From contig OY720643.1 of assembly GCA_963169105.1 (NCBI GenBank), positions 78,289,696-78,353,695 of the forward strand: a stretch of DNA of 64,000 bases, in the 5' to 3' direction. The notes under the pieces were generated by a model. The model saw only the letters and a program-made list of their open reading frames with translations. It was not told the origin of the DNA and searched no databases. Made by a program: the position numbers and the translations under genes. Origin of the DNA: Ceriagrion tenellum (lineage: Eukaryota; Arthropoda; Insecta; Odonata; Coenagrionidae). Shown here in pieces: positions 32,036 to 45,185 of this stretch. Numbering within the stretch: the first letter of the stretch is position 1; every line of letters begins with the position of its first letter.

Positions 32036-34438
32036 TGTTTAGTAGATTCCATAAAGTATCGCCGGAAACCACCAACACCTTACTCCTTTTCGTTGTTTTT
32101 GTCGCGTAAAATACTGGCAGGGTGCAATAAAATGTTCTGAATCCAACTTCTAGCCCAACGAGCTTCAACTCTTCTTTCATATCTTTCGAATCCCTGCATG
32201 AAAAATGCTTACAATAATACGATATATTCAAGCCTTTCAATTGGTAACACCGGATCTAGGAGGAGATCCAATACATAGAATACGCGAATTGTCTGAGTTT
32301 GTCTTTTCGGTTTAATTGACGAAGAAAAAACTATGCATAACACTTCCGATCTAATATTTGATCTCTACTACCTTTCAGCTAACTCCAATAAGCAGTATTT
32401 ATTTGTATAAGATGGTTTAAGAGTGCAATTTATTGTAAGCACATATATCTGTGCTTCTTTCCGAGTACTCTTACTCGTTATTCGAATCTTTCAAATCCGG
32501 AAAAAAACATTAAACGCTTAGTGCTATTCAAAACTCATGAAATACTTATTAGTTTTATCGATGTACAATACTTGCGTATGTGAAAGGAATAACAAGTTTT
32601 ATAAATAGGTATTAGCTTCATTAATTAATTTCTTCCTTTCTTGTTAATGTAGAAATATTGTTTTTAGATTTATTCTGAAATATATGTCACCGATTTCTTA
32701 TTTGTATAATACTGGAAATTCATATACCTACATGACTCTTTCTGGTTAAGGAAATTTGAGTGGATGGTGAGATACTCCTGGCATATACCATGCTTATGAT
32801 ACCTCTCTGCTCTCTGGTTGTCTTTCCTCGTCAGAAATGGTTTGTTTGATTGGTAGCGTGTGTTTTCCTTAGCCAGAAAATGAAGAAAACGAAGTTTGAA
32901 TTCGAGTTAATTTGATTTAGTAGTGTCCATGGATATCGCTAGGTATAGAGATATTTTGGAATTTCATGCAAACTTGTGACTAAAAAGATACGGAGTACTC
33001 CAAAAACTTTCCTAAATTGCTCGGAAAGAGAAATTTCAAATTAGTGGTCAAAAGTAAGAAATGTTTTAATTCTGTGGGAAAAGTTTTTTCTCTCTTATGT
33101 TAGATAAATACTGTTAAAAGAGTAATGATTGTATGTTTAGTATCATTTAAATATCATTAAGATTGTAAAATTTATCTCGTAAACGGCTCTAACGATTTTG
33201 ATGAGCCATCATATCTTGAGTTTTGCGAGAAATTCCTTGAACTATGTCAGACCCACGGAACAGTTCGTTGTGGCTGCGAATTATAGTCCAGAAAAGATTC
33301 CTAAGCTAAACCAATTAAAGCTTGTCAATCAATGAAGGTTTCAAGGTTCAGTTTTTCTTTTGCGAAATCCGCAATTTTATTTTTAAATAAATTTGGAATA
33401 TTATTTTTCTTGTGGTTAATTTTGATTAAATCTTCTGTTAAATTGAAAATTATGTCAAAATATTATTCTGGTGTTTCAAGCCAATTTTGTGAATTGCATC
33501 ATTGTAATAGCCATTCTTATTTGTTTTTTACAGACGCATAATGTGGTCTGAGAATTGAAGAGTTGGTAGATCTCTTGCTACATAGTTTACGACGACATTC
33601 TAAAAATTAATTTTCTCAGTTTGAATGTATTCTTGAATTCGCCTTGAAATAAATTACAGTCCATTCAACCTCGGTCTCCTGGTTTTTTTTCCATAGATGA
33701 AGGTTTTAAGAAACTTTAAGGATCTCCCTATCCTACCAGTTTGTAGGCTGTTACTAGAGCTCCAGAAATTGTTAGATCCGCCCCACCTATATTGATAATA
33801 CAATCTAGGGTTGTAATTTTTTAATATAGTGGACCTAATTGGAAAAAAAGGCCTGCGGATAATGATCGTTAAGTTTTGTTCTTGCCGAAGTCATTGTTGT
33901 CGAAGTAAAAAAAAATGAACGAGATATCCCTCATTCTCATAAGATACTTGATTCCTCACTCAAAAGAGCCCTCTAAAAGGCGTCTCTTCCTGCCGCCTGG
34001 TTCTCCATCCGCCTTTGATTTTACACTTCCATTGTCGTCATTTCCGTTGTGTACATAATAGGGAGGCGGCGATAGACGTGCCGGACACGACCTGAATCTG
34101 CTATTTCGAATTTGCCGTGAAATCGATACGATTGTCGAAACAAAAGAAGTGGATTTGAAAGTGTCCTCAGTTCTATCTGGTACAGGGAATACGCTTCGTA
34201 TGACTTGTAATTCGGCGGAATACCGTCCTCTGTCCGCTTTCCAGGAAATAATTTGCATTTGTTTTGTGCTAAAAGTTATTTTTTATTTCTAAGGTGTTCT
34301 TTTTGTTTTTGTACGAGTTGGGTTGTAGTAGTACTGCGCTTTCATTAGTACAAAGCTATTTTTATACTTTTTTGAATAACCTACACCTTTAAAAGCATGT
34401 ATTTTTTGCGAGATATAAAATGTAGTACCAAGAAAAAG
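32036..34438. other. Intergenic, nothing recognised
   Basis: AT-rich. The minus-strand open frame at 33956-34258 (about 100 codons) has no recognisable domain. No repeat family recognised. Confidence 0.35.
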
Positions 34439-34440
34439 GA

Positions 34441-34736
34441 AATCTCTCTCGGATGTTCTACGTTGTTAGAGGCTCCACATCTCCCGACGTTTCGAATAAT
34501 TACTTGCTTCTCATCTTCAGCGGTTTTGAATGCTGTCTTTTCGAGTATTAATACCACAAAATTCGGTGTCAGATGTCATCTGATTGGTTCTACAGATTTT
34601 TTTCCCGCTTTTCCCGTCATTTTTCCTTAAAACCAGAGAGGACGGTATTCAGAACCCCTGAAGATGAAGGGTGAACCGTCCTTCGAAACGTCGGGAGAGG
34701 TGGAACCTCTAACCCGGCTGGAAATCTGAGAGACCT
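34441..34736. repeat. Fold-back repeat with CTGAAGA..GAAACG motifs
   Basis: The left arm (34441-34540) and right arm (34640-34736) are inverted copies: GTTAGAGGCTCCAC, TCTCCCGACGTTTCGAA and CATCTTCAG on the left pair with the right-arm blocks. On the plus strand at 34657-34690 the order is CTGAAGA, T, stem II GAAGG/CCTTC, GAAACG. The minus copy is at 34489-34522 with a poor stem II. CGAAACGTCGGG is common near the ends of Penelope-like elements in animals; that link is from memory and needs a search. Confidence 0.75.
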
Positions 34737-35164
34737 TCCCTCACCAGATACTCTGGGAAAATCTCACATCTGTCATCACAAAGAGAACACTTTGTAACTG
34801 CCGCAGACTTATTTTCATCTCCGACCAGGTATCGTCGAATGTCGACAGCGTCCAAGTTCCGTAGGATACACTGGTTGCCTCAAAGGAGTGAGAATTCCTA
34901 ATCTGAGCCGAATCTCTGACTTCGATGATTCCTTGATATATACTAGGAACTATTTTAACAATGGACAACTTATATTTTTGTATTTAGGAGAACCTATGTA
35001 CGTATGTCGTCGAATCATTTCGATGTATTTTTCAAGTTCCATGAGTCTCCGTGTTAAAATAGCATTAAATTGGCGAGAAAGTAACTCGGCTACATGCATG
35101 TTTTATCGCTTTTATCTAAACATATTATTAAGGACACTTTCAAAATTTTACGCATATCTGTACA
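34737..35164. other. Intergenic, nothing recognised
   Basis: No gene recognised; open frames on both strands at 34741-35184 lack motifs. Confidence 0.3.
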
Positions 35165-35440
35165 TGAGAAAAGGAATATTTTAAGATCAATAAGAAAGAG
35201 GACGGCAAACTGGATGGGACTCGTCCTGAGGAAAGATTGCCTGCTGAAAAGAATGTAAGAAGGAAAGATCGAGGGAAAGAGAGAAAGAGGAAAACGAAGA
35301 AATAATATGTTGACTGTTATTATGAATGGAAAGAGTTGAGAAGAGCTGAGGGAGGCAGCGCAGGATAGACGAGCATGGAGGTAGCATTTCAATTTAAACC
35401 TGTTTGAGGACAGATTCGCCTTACGAGAAGATCTGTACAT
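35165..35440 (+). pseudogene. RTE-like reverse transcriptase C-terminal fragment (2)
   Basis: Plus-strand translation gives RNILRSIRKRTANWMGLVLR, KDCLLKRM, EGKIEGKRERGKRRNN, MLTVIMNGKS and REAAQDRRAWR, interrupted by three stops. It is nearly the same subfamily as the fragment at 51700-52258 (same GAAAAGGAATATTTTAAGAT start). Only the C-terminal tail remains. Confidence 0.85.
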
Positions 35441-37595
35441 AAACCTAAAATCGCTCCTGCCACCGTAGTTCAGACACCGTCTTAAGTTGGATATTTAATA
35501 GTTTGTAGTATTTCGGCGTCGTGGCTGCGTATTGATAATGGATCCGTTACTGACATTTCTATTTCTAAGGCTGCCATTTTTTGACCATGTGCAAAAAATA
35601 GTAGGGATGTACAGTTAAAAAAACAAACCGCTTGCGTTATGTGTTCCTGGTGGATCTAATTTGGTTTGCCCCGACGTATTAATTGGAGATTACGAGAGCT
35701 CAGAGTTGCCTTAGCGTGTGGAGCAATTAAAGCGAATCCAGTGTTTTCACTCCATATGCGGATAATTTCGCCAAGGTGATTTATTCCAATGGCTTTATTC
35801 AACTCATTAAGTCGTCGTAATTTCATACCAATGATTTTTCAATGGCCCGAAATCAAATCAATCAGATTTTACGGGGCCATTAAATGATTGAAGATTATGC
35901 GCCTCATTTAATGCTATGCGAAGTACTGTATCCTATTTTGCAATGGAAATCGGGCCATATCGAATATAATTGAATACAGTAGAGATTGAATCTTTTCCAA
36001 TATTGCTTTCGATGCCCTTTATTCGTTGAAATAATTCGTTCTAAATCCCGGATTACACTCTATATTTCTATCTCCCTTAATTAACGTCACATGCTATTGA
36101 AAGATAATGTTGCAGTGATGCGGACGATGCAAATTTAAAATGAAAGTGAATTTTGAATTTTCCTAGAATCAAAAGTGTTTTTAACATTTTACCTAGTATT
36201 TATTTATATTTTGCTTACTTCAATTCTGAATAAATTAAACAAATTGCAATCACCCAAACCCAAGTTTCTGGGATGGAAAAATATACATCGAGTATGTCGC
36301 AGTATTTAATGTTACAAGTTCTTTTGGTCATTTTTTTCTTGTCGTTTACTCATTATGGAGTAGCATCACAATACTTACGGTCGTAAGCCAATTGCTAAAC
36401 AATATTTCAGCCTTTGTAATCGACATTTTTCTTGAGTATTGACGTATATTATTTTCAAAAAAGAGAAACTGTTGTAGGAAACTGCGATATTCGTAAAATA
36501 CTCGAACTTTGTACGTAATAGGCATTTTAATTAAAAAGACTTAAAAAGTTTAGTGTTTGGGAGCACAGTTTTCTTCGATTAGGTGTATGCTCATTTTCAC
36601 CAAAATTTTTCTATGAAGAAGAAAAGTATTTTAAAACAGAATTGGTTCTTGTCCATCGTTAAATCGTAAAAAGTATTCACAGATTAAGAAACAAAATATA
36701 AACTTCTGTCTTATTGACACAATATTTGCACCTTTTTTGATTTTAAATGGAAATTCTGAAAAAGTTAGAAGGTAGGTAAATTATTTATTGCCCTGATCGG
36801 TTTTCCATTCTTTTTGGAAGACTCCCGGTTAGTCTTTTTTTAGTAGAATAAAAGAAAAATAATTTGAATTGTTAGACTTAATTATATGATTCAGTTTCTA
36901 TGTTGACTCATAAATTAAATAGGCATTAATGGATTAAACTGCATTTGGAACAAATAACTAAACTCGTTATTGGGTAAGTTAAAGCAGGGATAGTCCCAAA
37001 ACCATAATGCCAGCTGATTGAACACAAAATCATGTTAATGATTTATTTTACGTTATAGGTAGGAGATAGTTATTATGTTGTGTATCAAGCTAATATTAAT
37101 AGTGGGAATGTTATTTGTTTGCATTTTTGTAGAAGTTCACCATTTTTGACTGAATAGTATATCTGGATTGCAACCATCAGCGGCAAAAATTGATCTATTA
37201 TCGGAAGTGCTCGTAGGATGATCCCGCGTTATATTTTATAAATCTTATCATGGCCGCTTGGGTAAAAATACGTCACTCATGAATAAAAATATTTTGGAAT
37301 TACATTCATGAGGGGGAGTAAATAATGTCGCTCAAATACGATTACTACACGTAATTAAATACCTAATCGATGGGAAACCATCGTGATTATTTTTTATAAA
37401 CCTTGTAATGGCTGCTTGAATAACAAGATCTCTTCAAGGCAAACTCTCTTTATACTAAGAAAACGTAAAAGCTTGGAGAAAATGTCTTATTTTTTTTTAA
37501 CTTCTAGGTCCGGAGAACCAATATTTAAGGAGAACCCCGGAGAGCCATTAACTCCGTTCCTGTGCTAAAAAGGAGAACTCTTTACTGCCATCAAA
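35441..37595. other. Intergenic, nothing recognised
   Basis: Strongly AT-rich, with no coding signal and no repeat recognised. Confidence 0.4.
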
Positions 37596-37599
37596 AAGA

Positions 37600-38010
37600 T
37601 CTTGAGTAAAAAGGAGACTCAGGCGCGCAAGCCTTTTATACGGCCGGGTTCCCCCATTGTATCGACCCGGCCGGTCTTAGCGAAAAAGGCCGCTGATAGG
37701 GTAAAGGGACGTGCTCGCTTCAGAAGCCCCCTCTGTATGCCACTGAGAGACCTCGAGAGTCGCGACCCTGAACTTGACACAGGTGGGGAGTTTAGCAGGT
37801 GGGCGTCGAGAGAGTTTGGTTCGGAGGAAGAAGAGATGAGAGCAGTCTGGATATGAAAGAAGGGAAACGTCATTCGTCATCGATTTCCTCGGGAGTCTCC
37901 CTATCCTGCCATCCATCCATCTTATCTGGTGAAATCTTCCGCGCCGAGGGAGTCACGGTTAGAGAAGGGCCGGGGACTGGTTCATTTCCTCCGAGGCACT
38001 TTGCAATCAT
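37600..38010. promoter_or_regulatory. GC/CpG-rich island
   Basis: A 400-bp CpG-rich block. It includes a local inverted repeat (GGCCGGGTTC near 37641 against GACCCGGCC near 37665). Frames are open on both strands because of composition. Possible promoter or 5' exon; no direct evidence. Confidence 0.22.
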
Positions 38011-38077
38011 CACGGGCTCGGATAAAAGGGTCTTATATGGGTTTCGGATATGACTTTGCAGCTATAAGCGTGAGAGG

Positions 38078-39080
38078 GATTATGGAGAGCCGCATGATTT
38101 TTGGGCCAAGGTTCATTTTAATGTCTTTCCAGGATTCTTATAAAAAAGTATTATCGTGGAAAAAGCGGAAATCGTGTCATTAAACTCAAATTATGATATT
38201 ATGCTACGTTTTATCCTATGTTCAAATTTTAATATTCTGGAAAATCGTGTTATTTATTTTTTTACCGGAATAAATGAAAATCTAATTGAAACGAAAATGA
38301 CAATTAATTGATGCGAAATTGCGTCAGTTTATTGGACGATGAAGTGATCAAATTATTTAGTCTACTTAAAAAATATGTATTTTCCAGTTTTGACCGCGCT
38401 GAGATCTAAATTTTTTGTAAGGTGAAAGTTTTTGTTGTTGGTTTTATCGAGACTATGTAGAGCATTGGGTGTTTGTAGGTGTTATCATGATATGATTTTT
38501 AAATTTCGCGGTCGGGTTCATTGTTATTTTTTATCCACATGTTGGAAAAGTTTTAAATGTTCCGGCGTGATTATAGAGAGCCGCATATTTTTTTGGGCCA
38601 AGGTTCGTTTTAATGGCCTTCCAGAATTCTTTAAAAAAGTGACTATTCGGAAAAGAGCGGAAATTCTGTCATTAAACTCAAATTATGTGGTCAGTTATTA
38701 AATTATGCTACGTTTTATCCTATGCTAAATTGTTAATATTTTTAAAAATCGTGTTATTCATTTTTTTACTGGAATAAATGAAAATATAATTGAAACAAAA
38801 ATGACATTAATTGATGCGAAATTGCGTCAGTTTATTGGACACTGAAGTGATCAAATTATTTAGTCTACTTAAAAAACATATATTACCCAGTATTATTCGC
38901 GTGGTGATCTACATTTTTGTAAGCTGAAAGTTTTTGTTGTTGGTTTTATCTAGACTATGTAGAGCATTGGGTGTTTTTGGGTGTTATCTTGATATGATTT
39001 TAAAATTTCGTGATCGGGTTCATAGTGGGTTTTTATCAAATTGTTGGACAAGTTGAACAAGTTCACTCGTGATATAGAGG
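38078..39080 (+). repeat. Two-unit tandem repeat, period about 495 bp
   Basis: Unit 1 starts at 38078 (GATTATGGAGAGCCGCAT) and unit 2 at 38569 (GATTATAGAGAGCCGCAT). They stay alignable throughout, with shared blocks GAAATTGCGTCAGTTTATTG and ATGTAGAGCATTGGGTGTTT, plus small indels. A decayed third start appears at 39071. No coding content or family recognised. Confidence 0.9.
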
Positions 39081-39741
39081 AAGTTCGTATTAACCATATT
39101 ATATGAATTCGTTCTCTTCTACAAAATTAAAATTTCATACAATATGCTCAAAACGTTTCAACTTACTGAGCCATCATCAGGTACAAGGTCTCCTGATTGT
39201 TTTTAGGTCTGTGCCTTGCGGTTGGGGGAGCTTGTGAGGTTTTGGTTTGAACTGCGATGCGTGCTGCATGCCTGCGGTGGAATCTCTGCGTACCACACGC
39301 CCTCAAGGTGTTTTATACGGTACCCTGCTGATGTAGATGAAAAATTCGTGCTGTGTATAGTGTACTAAAGTTCATGTATAAGTGTTTCTCGGTTTGATTG
39401 CAAAACTATTGGACAATGATTGACAATGATTGACAAACTATTGATGAGCTCCCAATTGATTCATACATCAAAGCTATATTTTTGAATTAAGCTCTAAATA
39501 ACAGTCTGGCATTGTCAGTTGCCATTGTCAGTTTTAGTCGTTAGTGTAAGCCTTCAAGTTTGTCGCTCAAGCTGATGTGATGCTGAATGTAATTCGCGAA
39601 AGCAACTGTTGTCAAAAGTAGTACTATTTTCAAGTAGAAATCATGGAGAAATCTTTAATAATGTGCGAGGTCAATTCTACAAATTTTAATTATGTCGGTC
39701 TTGACTGCTATCTTTTTATATTTTTGAGTGTGATTGAGCCT
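39081..39741. other. Intergenic with one hammerhead-like relic
   Basis: On the minus strand at 39154-39181 the order is CTGATGA, T, stem II GGCT/AGTT, GAAACG. The spacing matches the other copies but stem III has TG where GT is needed. Stem I is weak. The rest is unrecognised. Confidence 0.4.
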
Positions 39742-40235
39742 ACAATAATACAGTAGAGATTCATATGATATTGTTATATTTTAATCATATTATATTCATA
39801 TGTTATATCATATTATATTCATATAAAAGTATGGCGAGGCAGTGGGGTAACAACTTTGAAATCGTCATGCCGTGACAAGTCGATTATCAAGAAAAACCTC
39901 CTTGTTGTGCACTTCGGTGCTCTAGTGTCAAGGGAATACGATATGAAATAATGGCGCCGTTAGTTTTCCCTCGGTATAGGGTTGCCATGTCCAAGGAGCC
40001 GAGCGCGATACAATAATACAGTAGAGATTTCTATGATATCATATTCATAAAGAAGTATTGTCAGGCAGTTGGGTAACAACTTCGAAATTTTCATGTCTTG
40101 ACAAGGCGATTCTTCAAGAATAAGGCTCCTTGTTGTGCACTCCAGTTGCCCTAGTGTCAAGGGAAATTCGATTGGAAATAATGACGCTGTTAGTCGTCCC
40201 TCGGTATAGGGTTAGCCTGTCGGAGTCGAGCGCGG
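39742..40235 (+). repeat. Two-unit tandem repeat, 268-bp period
   Basis: Units start at 39742 and 40010 with ACAATAATACAGTAGAGAT. Shared blocks are GGGTAACAACTT, CCTTGTTGTGCACT, CTAGTGTCAAGGGAA and CCCTCGGTATAGGGTT. Unit 1 has an extra AT-rich stretch near 39770-39825. Family not recognised. Confidence 0.88.
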
Positions 40236-41816
40236 CCTCGCAGAGTGCCCTTTGAATAGATGGCGTGGTCGGCGCGGAGGGTTAATTTCGTGTGTCGAGG
40301 CAACAAGAGATTTCTCCGCGGTGCTGTGAAGTGATAAAACCCAGAGCGGGTGCATTGCTGGCGAAACTGGGGCATGGCATTGGCTCTCTCCCTCTCCTGT
40401 CCACTTGCTTTTTTCTCTGTCTCTCTAGTTTAGGGTCGGGCAAACAGGAAGGGTGCTCGGGCGCCTGGATACGAGGGATTTCGGGTGACTTAACTTATTG
40501 TAAGGTGGATTTATTTTTTTTTACTCCTCATAAAACTCTTCTTGGTACTTTCTCAACTCTTTAATTAAAAAGCGGCGAGGAAGTGAAAATCGAGGATCTG
40601 AAAGGAACTAATTTAAACGCTATTTATGGCACTACTATGGCATTGTATTTTACGTCACGGTTTCTAGGTCGTTGGACGTCAGCACTAGTGTTTTTTTTTG
40701 CCGGTAAATTTTTAACAATGGTAGTCTGACTGTAATTTTGCTCTGTTTATAATGACGGTCATATAGGAGTGGCAATTTGAAATACAAGCAGTAGTGAGAA
40801 TCAAAATTATTTGTAACTGTAAACGACGAAAAGCTTTTTATTTCTAATTTTCTCTGCCTTTCTAAAAAAATGTGCACATTTGAGACGGTTTCTTGAATTG
40901 ATTTGTTTCATGTCGTTCACTGAAAACGGCTCCACAACCCAGAGTTTTTTTTCGGTTTCGCTAAATTTGCCGTTTTGACTAACAAATTTATTTTTTTATT
41001 TATTGTAAAAGACATTCACGCAACTCGTCATTACATTCCCAACCCGATATGGGCATCGGAACTTTGTCATTTTTCTAAGACCTAAGTTTAATATCGCAGG
41101 TGGTTGAGCGTTTATTGGATGTACCAATGCAATTCCATTGAGAAGTTCTAGGTAGTCACTGAAATATTCATGGTAATTATTATTGTACATTGAAGAATTT
41201 TCGGAGGCACATATTAAATGCTTTTCTGTATTTAATTGATTTTCTTAGGAATACATATGAAGGATCACGGGGTAAACATTGGCTCACGCCTGGAGTGATT
41301 TTAAAATGCATCGCTAATTAACGTCAGGGCTGGTTTTAAAAATAAAGTTTCATAGTTCGTGATTACTTCATCCCCTAAAATATACTAATTTTAACTGATT
41401 ACTTGTTCAAGCGATTGAAAGTTAATGATGTACTCTTGCAATTTCAACAGTTGTTTTTTTACTTCATACCAATTTGGAAAAAAAATTAAATATTTTTTCT
41501 TTTAACCGATTTTCAGTCTTCAGCAAAAATTATCAATATCCAGCACAACTCTCTATAAAGCATATGTTTAGTGTTTTTTATAGCTCACTACACTGTCCGA
41601 ATGCGCTCGAGCGTTTCAGAAGACAGACAAATAACCCATGTACACCATGCCGCTATTCGCCCCCACGAGTCAGCAATAATAGGTAATGATAAAAATAAAT
41701 ATAAAATAATTGTTGCTATTAGAAACAACTCGGAAAATATCTGAGAGTAAAATACATACTATCACATATAAGATGTAGCATCAGGCGTCACTTTGTGAAA
41801 ATTTGCTATGTTTTTG
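40236..41816. other. Intergenic, nothing recognised
   Basis: A short GC-richer patch (40240-40480) is followed by AT-rich sequence. No gene or repeat recognised. Confidence 0.35.
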
Positions 41817-41994
41817 ATGAACAATAACACCTTTACTATTTTCACAATTTTTATTGTTCTCCGACCCGTTTTCAACAGTGTGTCATTATCGAGGTTGATA
41901 CTGACACCTTGATACCTTGTTATTGACACTGTGTTGAAATCTGGTCGGTGAATAATAAAATAGTGTGAAAATGGTAAAAATTTTATTGTTCATC
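41817..41994. repeat. Fold-back repeat, arms about 72 nt
   Basis: The left arm (41817-41888) and right arm (41923-41994) are imperfect inverted copies: GATGAACAATAA, ACTATTTTCACA, CCGACC and TTCAACA pair with the right arm. The inner ends carry GACACTGTGTTGAAAT-like motifs, a diverged form of the hammerhead-like centre seen elsewhere, with no intact CTGATGA. Confidence 0.8.
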
Positions 41995-42663
41995 ATGAAC
42001 ATAATATCAAGTTCACAACCTGGGTATCCGACAGTGAGCCGATGGTTGAGAATCTGTAATCTGCCCCAGTGCTAATTGAGGTCTGCGTACGTCGCTGATA
42101 AATGGAGATTCATGCGGGTAGTTCGTGGCAGGTTCCTACTCAATTTCCAAAACGGCCTGGACCTGCTTGTCAGCATTACCCAAACTTCCGGTCATTGGCT
42201 TTCTCCTCCCGATCACTAGTTACTCTGATGAGAAGGGAATTTCGTTTAGGACGGGGCACGAGGTGTAATATGCCGCCTCGCTCCGAAACCCGAGTGCCAA
42301 TTACCGTGTACCACCGTCGGGGGTGGAACTGATAACTTCCGGAGAGAAAAAGGATCGTAATATCATTCATCCATATTGATTTTTTTTCAATTCTGCTCTA
42401 TATTTTTGTATCATATGTACTGTCATTCTCTTTTATTTTCAATTTTTTCCGTGCACCGTACGAGGAGTGAAGCACGGTAATGCGTTCCACGTTTGCGATT
42501 TACTTCAGCGCATTTGTATAGGTTACAGTTTTGCCTACTCTGCGTCATTTGATAAATATCTCTCTCAGTAGCTTATACCACATTTTCAATTTACCACTGT
42601 GATCATGGATAACAGTGTTGCCGGCTCTACGTCCTACTATCTCTCTTTCTCCGATAACCTGTG
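41995..42663. other. Intergenic, nothing recognised
   Basis: No gene recognised; the short frames at 42102-42370 lack motifs. Confidence 0.35.
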
Positions 42664-42664
42664 C

Positions 42665-43045
42665 CGAGATACATACATACATACCAATCACGCCGTTCCC
42701 TTCCGGGGTAGGCGCAGTCACAAAGTTCCACTCATAAATACGTATTTGTACATCCTACTCTGCTTCAATAATTTCCTCCATACTGACCTATCCTTGCAAA
42801 CCTCTTTTGCCTCATTTACCCCCATATACTGCTTCATACACGCCCTCCTGTTTTTTAGACTCCTACTATTCTTCCTCTGTAGAATTTCCTCAGCTACATT
42901 CAACCACAACTTTCTCGGCCTACCTCTACCTCTCGCACCATTCATTTCACTCTTATGTGTCTGTTTCGTTATTCGACTCTCATCTATTCTCTCAATATGG
43001 CCAAATTCTCTCAACATGTCCAAGACAACCAAGGTCTTCATAAAT
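42665..43045 (-). pseudogene. RTE-like reverse transcriptase tail with tetranucleotide tail (3)
   Basis: A minus-strand open frame reads FGHIERIDESRITKQ, KSEMNGARGRGRPRKLW, RRACMKQYMGVNEA and EVCKDRSVWRKL, the classic C-terminal tail of an RTE-like non-LTR element. Downstream, the 3' untranslated end reaches an ATGT tetranucleotide run (plus strand 42669-42685), as expected for elements that end in short tandem repeats instead of poly-A. The 5' part of the element is missing, so it is a truncated copy, but this tail frame is unbroken for about 107 codons. Confidence 0.9.
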
Positions 43046-45109
43046 ACTTCAATATTCTACTTGTCTTCTCTAATGTATAAAGATTAGAAATTAGCCATTT
43101 AAGTATACTTTAAAACATTTCAGCTATTTTTAAGTGAGAATGACCTTTCTCTACATTTTAACACTTCTTCAATCATAACCCCTCAGGGACGTAAATAATT
43201 GAGCTACCTTTTAGCTATTTTACATTTTCTACTTAAAATCAAACAAGGGTGCATATATTATTCAATAAGACAGAAGTTTATCTTTTTGTTTTTTATTCCG
43301 TAAATATATTTACGCTGTAACCATGGTCATAATTCAAACTTATTTTTGTATTGATCAGTCACGTTTCATATATTAAAATACTTTTCTTCCTGTAAAAAAA
43401 TCGTTGTGTAAAATAGTATCCGTAGGGCACATGAAAAATTTGGAATGCACTTTGGAAATATCGGAACAAAGCTCTTCTTTTGGCGCTGCTTTCCGAGTCA
43501 GAGCACGTTAGAAGGTAAGAGTATTTCACAACGGCGTACTGTTTTACGTATCAATTGATTAGATTTTAATGAGGAAAGAAACAATTCCATATTACCTGAT
43601 AAGACCTCAATTCTGCAATGTCACGAGAGATACTTGTTGTCCTCATTCTTGCGTAATGCGCAAGGTATAGCGGTAGAGAAGTATGGTGGCAGTCGCTGCG
43701 CAATGCGTGACGTTAAGTAGGGTAAGTTTCGTGTGAAAGGGCATGTCGAAGGAGCTGAGGGAAGATGCCAACTTGTGGTAGGCAGCGTTGCCAACATTAC
43801 TTCATTTAACTGAAGAGGACGGGGATCTTTGTTAATTAAAATATACGCTTTTGAAGGTATTTTTATTTAATACCAGCAATAAATTTCATTAATAGAAGGC
43901 AGTCTCCACACAGATCTGTGACCTTTGAGGCTCGCTAATGCTCATAGATATTTGTAAACAACATTGTACCAAAACTGTCGAGTAATAAAATCATTCTTAT
44001 ATCTCGTTATACCTATATAAAAAGTATGAAAACTGAAGTTATAATTATATTTGTTGTCTTCTATTTCTGCATGAATAATTTAGGATGCCAATTTCGTTTG
44101 TGTGTTGTTCAGAAATGCCAAATTTCGCGAAAATTTTGTAATAACATTTATAAAAACAGTAAAATTTTAAGGTAGATGCCTTTAATAAGATTTTAATCAA
44201 AATTATTTCATAATTTTAAAATCTTCAATTCATATATATGGTCATTGGGTCTGACACACGAGTGGTTTCTATGATGTTTTACAGTTTTCAAATGGTGCGT
44301 TGTGGCAAAAATACCTGGCGCTTTGTAATTAGATCCATGGGGTCCCTTTTCTGGCTAGGGAAGCTTCCACCTGGTGAATAGGGAGCTTAGAAGCTCGTCC
44401 CTTCTCTAAACCCCGACCCCAACGTGCCCAGGAAAGCGAAGAGGTCAATGTAGATCTGTTGGATGGAGGAGGGCATCTAGTTCACGGGTGACTAGCCATA
44501 CCTGGGGTCGGCATTGGCTTTGCGGTGGGCTTATTGCTCAGTAAAGCGAGTGTCTCCCCTTTGATTGGAACGCCAAGCCCAGGGTTAGGTGTCGAATGCC
44601 TGTCGTCAGGATATTGCGGCCCTCTGAAACCCTAATGTTGCCGACTTTGGCTTCCTCCTGTGGGCTAGGAAGCGTATTAACCAAAGAGTCATGATCTTCA
44701 TCGATACAATTTTGCACATAGGAAATAGTTGGTTCTCTCCCGTGTAGATACTATAAGCCAATTATGTATTTCATGTAGACTACCATCACTTTAGCCAAAA
44801 TGTAATCAATACCATTACTTTATAAAAGTTATGAGTTACATGTAAAAGTTGATTGAAATTACTCAACATTTGGGGCTATTAGGTAACATTCCAGCGCTTG
44901 GGATATTTTGGCACTTGTTTAAAGACTTTTCACCAGATAACTTAGCTTTCGAGTGATAAAACGTATAGCTACTTTGAATGAGAGTGATACGCCTAAACAA
45001 TATATGCGCTCTGTTATCAGAGGATATTTCGGCGACTTTCACAGTTTTATTAGACTATGACGATGCAAAATTGGCAAAGATTGCTCAAATACTGGCAATT
45101 ATATAATTT
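43046..45109. other. Intergenic with a GC-richer block
   Basis: AT-rich except for 44330-44690, a GC-rich block whose end (AACCAAAGAGTCATGATCTTCATCG, quoted only to AACCAAAGAGTCATGATC) could be the 5' region of a non-LTR element; this is a guess. No protein recognised. Confidence 0.25.
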
Positions 45110-45185
45110 TTTTAAAGGATTTGTACTCATGCCATAATCTCGTCATGTTCTTGGATAAGCCGACAAATTTTTTGTCATTTATTTT
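45110..45185 (+). repeat. Direct repeat, copy 1
   Basis: CATGCCATAATCTCGTCATG and TTGGATAAGCCGACAAATT recur at 45920-45995 with few changes. No function recognised. Confidence 0.7.

Noticed and set aside
42599..43087. Longest open frame in the window, 162 codons, plus strand
   Set aside because: It is the antisense of the RTE-like tail, whose minus-strand translation is clearly the real one.
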